Origin: Bacteroidales bacterium
GTDB taxonomy: Bacteria; Bacteroidota; Bacteroidia; Bacteroidales; P3
DNA length: 33,198 nucleotides
Assembly (NCBI GenBank): GCA_017448185.1
Contig: JAFSLX010000036.1
Span: 1 to 33,198, forward strand
Direction: 5' to 3'
The stretch's first letter is position 1; each line of letters begins with the position of its first letter. A program made the position numbers and the translations under genes. Below the pieces are notes generated by a model that worked only from the letters and a program-made list of their open reading frames with translations, was not told the DNA's origin and searched no databases. Shown here piece by piece: positions 31,412 through 33,198 of the stretch.

Positions 31412-31749
31412 CTTATCATGGTTTTAAAGGTTTCCAAGGTGCCTTCGGCTGAGCATCCGTTGTTACAGACGAAATAGAGGTGCTCGCCATTGACATTGAC
31501 GCGGGCAATGCCCTCGGCGCCCCGTGCCGGCAGGCTCAGCGGGACGAGCATGGCTAGGCAGGCGGCAGCCGCCACCGAAGGCCACAGCCAATGGCTGCGC
31601 CGACGCGGCATGACCGTTTGATTGTCGTCCGTTTGAGTATTCCATACCACGCTGCGTATCTCCCGGTTCAGCTCCGCATCGCTCAGGGGGCAACGGGTGC
31701 TCTTCATCTCGTCGCCGTATCGTTCCATTTGTTGTTTGAAATCTCGCAT
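31408..31749 (-). CDS. Small single-pass membrane protein, putative anti-sigma factor
   Basis: A 113-aa protein with a cytoplasmic N-terminal part (residues 1-50), one membrane span (about 53-74, HWLWPSVAAAACLAMLVPLSLP) and a 39-residue exposed tail that contains a CNNGC pair. Its position directly after an ECF sigma gene and its topology make an anti-sigma factor likely. No zinc-binding anti-sigma (ZAS) HxxxCxxC motif is visible. This is an inference from context. Confidence 0.65.
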   Translation of the reverse strand: MRDFKQQMERYGDEMKSTRCPLSDAELNREIRSVVWNTQTDDNQTVMPRRRSHWLWPSVAAAACLAMLVPLSLPARGAEGIARVNVNGEHLYFVCNNGCSAEGTLETFKTMIR

Positions 31750-31753
31750 ATTA

Positions 31754-32224
31754 TTATTGGTTATATTGTTTTCTCAATTTCCGCAATGCGCGCGTAAGCC
31801 GCATGCTCACCGCCGCCACCGTGAGGCCGGTGATGTCGGCAATCTCCTTGTATCCAAATCCTTGCGCGTGGGCCTTGATGATGGTGCGGTCGGGCTCTGG
31901 TGTGGCCTCGATGAGCGCCACCAGGTCGCGGTAGTCGTCGTCGCGGTAGCCTGGGGCGTACTGCTCTGGCGGCGGCGCCGTGGGCTGATTGGAGGCCTTG
32001 CGCGTCAGGGAAACCATCGTGTTCGTTGCCACGCGGAACACCCATGTGCGCTCCGAGCATCGCCCGTCGAACCCCGGCAGTCCGCGCCACAGGTCGCAGA
32101 GCACCTCGTGGAAGGCGTCCTCTGTCGTCCACGCCGCGCTCAGCCGGTAGCTGCTGCACACGCGCCATATCAGATCGCGGTGCCGGTGGACCATCTCCTT
32201 GAATCTCTGTTCGGTTGTTTCCAT
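31754..32224 (-). CDS. ECF-type RNA polymerase sigma factor
   Basis: At 156 aa it has the ECF length. Region 2 reads RHRDLIWRVCSSYRLSAAWTTEDAFHEVLCDLWRGLPGFDGRCSERTWVFRVATNTMVSLTRK, containing the DAFxEV -10 recognition pattern, and region 4 reads ALIEATPEPDRTIIKAHAQGFGYKEIADITGLTVAAVSMRLTRALRKLRK, a helix-turn-helix for the -35 element. The ATG at 32224 gives a natural start. It leads an operon with a putative anti-sigma and two lipoproteins. No consensus housekeeping promoter is visible upstream, compatible with autoregulation. Confidence 0.92.
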   Translation of the reverse strand: METTEQRFKEMVHRHRDLIWRVCSSYRLSAAWTTEDAFHEVLCDLWRGLPGFDGRCSERTWVFRVATNTMVSLTRKASNQPTAPPPEQYAPGYRDDDYRDLVALIEATPEPDRTIIKAHAQGFGYKEIADITGLTVAAVSMRLTRALRKLRKQYNQ

Positions 32225-32262
32225 TACGCTCTATTAGACGCTGCGACCTCGCCAATCACAAC

Positions 32263-32299
32263 ATCGGGGCAAAAAAAATATCGGAGCCTCGCCCCGATA
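32263..32299 (-). terminator. Terminator with alternative pairing upstream of the sigma operon
   Basis: Reading leftward, TATCGGGGC pairs with GCTCCGATA (9 bp, one G-U, loop GAG; 32299-32279), followed by a run of eight T (32278-32271): a good intrinsic terminator for transcripts coming from the LEA14-like gene. Immediately after the T-run, GCCCCGAT (32270-32263) could pair with the first arm instead, giving an alternative hairpin. Confidence 0.65.
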
Positions 32300-32314
32300 C
32301 CTTCTTTTTCCTCT

Positions 32315-32369
32315 CAATCAGAACCAAAAGAACAAAAAGAAAATCTGATAGTTCTTTTAGTTCTGATTG
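32315..32369. repeat. Large inverted repeat in the 32.2-32.4 kb intergenic region
   Basis: A 19-nt left arm (32315-32333) starting CAATCAGAAC and its reverse complement (32351-32369) ending GTTCTGATTG pair at 18 of 19 positions around a 17-nt loop. TCTGATTGA recurs at 32382-32390. Confidence 0.7.
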
Positions 32370-32396
32370 AACTTTCCTGCTGTCTGATTGAGCTTG

Positions 32397-32431
32397 ATTT
32401 CCAGGATTTCCAGGATCTCCGCCGCAGGCGG
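32397..32431. repeat. 9-bp tandem tract plus GC hairpin
   Basis: ATTTCCAGG occurs twice in tandem (32397-32414) and is followed by CCGCC-GCA-GGCGG (32419-32431), a perfect 5-bp hairpin. It lies 14 nt past the stop of the LEA14-like gene and may be part of a composite element with the inverted repeat at 32315-32369. Confidence 0.6.
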
Positions 32432-32444
32432 GGAAACCAGCCCA

Positions 32445-33044
32445 TCAACTCTTGCCCGTCTTCTTCTCCAGCTTGATATAGTTGGGGAAGGGCACCTGGG
32501 TGGTGCCGACATTCATGCTGGGTTTCACGCGCAGGCCCACCTTCGACGAGGTGCCGTCGCTTGCGAAGCTCGAGGCGAAGTTCTTCAGTGCGTTGACACC
32601 CTTCTGCGAGAAGAGCTGTCCGAGGTCGGTGTTCACGCCGAGGGGCACGGTGGTGGTGAGACTCGGTTTGATGGTATAGGCTTTGGAATTCACGCCGCTG
32701 GCCATGTCGGTGCCGTCGATGGCCAGAATCCAGTCGAGCGCTGTCATCGAGGCCTGCTGTTGTGTGGGGTTCTTGATGTCGATGTTCACATCCATCGTCA
32801 GCGGCACCTTTTTGGACTGGTAGGCTGCCACAAGTTTCACCACGTCGGTGGCCGAGAGGTTGCCGTTGGTGAGATTCTTCACATTGACACCGGCAACACT
32901 CACATTGTTGACATTTTTAAGGCTGAACTCGCAGTTGGCGAGGTTGGCCACACTGGCAAACTGTCCGGCGAGTTGAGTGAGTATATCGCACGAACTGAGC
33001 AGGATAGAACCTGCAACGACTAAAGCAAGGGTTATCTTTTTCAT
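32445..33044 (-). CDS. LEA14/WHy-like lipoprotein, 199 aa
   Basis: Lipoprotein signal MKKITLALVVAGSILLSSC (Cys19). The remainder, FSLKNVNNVSVAGVNVKNLTNGNLSATDVVKL...VPLTMDVNIDIKNPTQQQASMTALDWILAIDGTDMASGV, has the NP-containing beta pattern of LEA14/WHy domains, followed by a tail with PFPNYIKLEK. The assignment is moderate. The open frame has an upstream TTG at 33071, but that lies upstream of the promoter, so the ATG at 33044 is chosen. The -7 box ends only 3 nt before this ATG. Confidence 0.7.
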   Translation of the reverse strand: MKKITLALVVAGSILLSSCDILTQLAGQFASVANLANCEFSLKNVNNVSVAGVNVKNLTNGNLSATDVVKLVAAYQSKKVPLTMDVNIDIKNPTQQQASMTALDWILAIDGTDMASGVNSKAYTIKPSLTTTVPLGVNTDLGQLFSQKGVNALKNFASSFASDGTSSKVGLRVKPSMNVGTTQVPFPNYIKLEKKTGKS

Positions 33045-33047
33045 GCT

Positions 33048-33056
33048 GCAAAGATA
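33048..33056 (-). promoter_or_regulatory. -7 box abutting the LEA14-like start codon
   Basis: Reading leftward, TATCTTTGC is followed by AGC and then ATG. Transcription would begin at or within a few bases of the start codon. No clear TTTG -33 element lies 19 nt upstream. Confidence 0.5.
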
Positions 33057-33141
33057 CACATATTTTTTCAATGTTGGAAAATAAAGTGTAACGTGTTGAT
33101 TCCTATTGACCTATAATTGCCCACACAGTCTGTTGGCCGCT

Positions 33142-33198
33142 CGTTGTTCAGTCGTTGTTCAGTCGTTGTTCAGTCAAACACTGAACAACGACTGAACA
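33142..33198. repeat. Palindromic tandem 11-bp repeat element, copy 3 (cut by window end)
   Basis: Three CGTTGTTCAGT units (33142-33174), the CAAAC loop (33175-33179), one complete complementary unit and a partial one (to 33198). Bases 33153-33198 equal bases 1-46. The copy lies about 85 bp upstream of the LEA14-like promoter. Confidence 0.9.

Noticed and set aside
1..33198. The window as a circular plasmid or phage because its ends are identical
   Set aside because: The shared 46 bases are part of a repeat also found at 13780, and the genes are chromosomal housekeeping genes without replication, packaging or conjugation functions.

Overview
The window reads as a chromosomal piece of an uncultured member of the Bacteroidales (phylum Bacteroidota). 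Support for this comes from several promoters of the Bacteroidetes type (TTTG, about 19 nt, TAnnTTTG; the best are at 872-903 and 1635-1666), near-absence of Shine-Dalgarno sequences, a type IX secretion protein (PorQ), Bacteroidales-like lipoproteins and a PII-like gene tied to an RND pump. The genus cannot be told from the sequence. There is no phage, IS, CRISPR or plasmid gene.

Layout. 0.09-1.54 kb: two unrecognised genes facing away from each other, one with a helix-turn-helix. 1.70-1.80 kb: tRNA-Glu(CTC) with promoter and terminator. 1.86-9.40 kb: a rightward run of housekeeping genes, many overlapping by 1-14 nt (truA, prmA, topB, a YggS-type PLP protein, a YitT-type membrane protein, rpe, an RlmI-type methyltransferase, a small outer-membrane protein). 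9.49-12.57 kb: folE, a LolA-like carrier, tsaB and a lone DppB-type permease. 12.58-13.70 kb: a leftward glycosyltransferase. 13.99-16.39 kb: kdd and kamA, two enzymes of lysine fermentation. 16.39-18.44 kb: porQ and a lipoate-protein ligase. 18.43-25.80 kb: a leftward block with a TetR regulator, TolC/HlyD/AcrB tripartite efflux pump, PII-like protein and a coiled-coil protein. 25.94-26.23 kb: yajC. 26.34-30.04 kb: a murL-murD2-type pair (alternative D-glutamate entry into peptidoglycan) translationally coupled to an M20 amidohydrolase. 29.90-32.22 kb: a leftward ECF sigma / membrane protein / two-lipoprotein operon, whose last gene runs antisense into the M20 gene. 32.45-33.04 kb: a LEA14-like lipoprotein.

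The most unusual signals are repeats. First, a palindromic element made of tandem 11-bp units (CGTTGTTCAGT and its complement) occurs three times, at both ends of the window and in the glycosyltransferase/kdd divergent promoter region. The first 46 and last 46 bases of the window are identical because both lie in this element, so the window is probably a contig that broke at a dispersed repeat. Second, at least 15 separate, mutually unrelated, degenerate short tandem tracts with periods of mostly 7 or 9 bp (one of 8) are scattered through the window, most of them in frame inside housekeeping genes. They resemble in form the heptanucleotide STRR sequences of cyanobacteria. They are densest in the murD2 and M20 genes.

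Biologically, the exciting parts are the murL-murD2-M20 operon, the repeat phenomenon, the PII-like gene coupled to an RND pump and the antisense C-terminal extension of the lipoprotein at 29904-30782. All functions are inferred from reading the sequence; no search was run.
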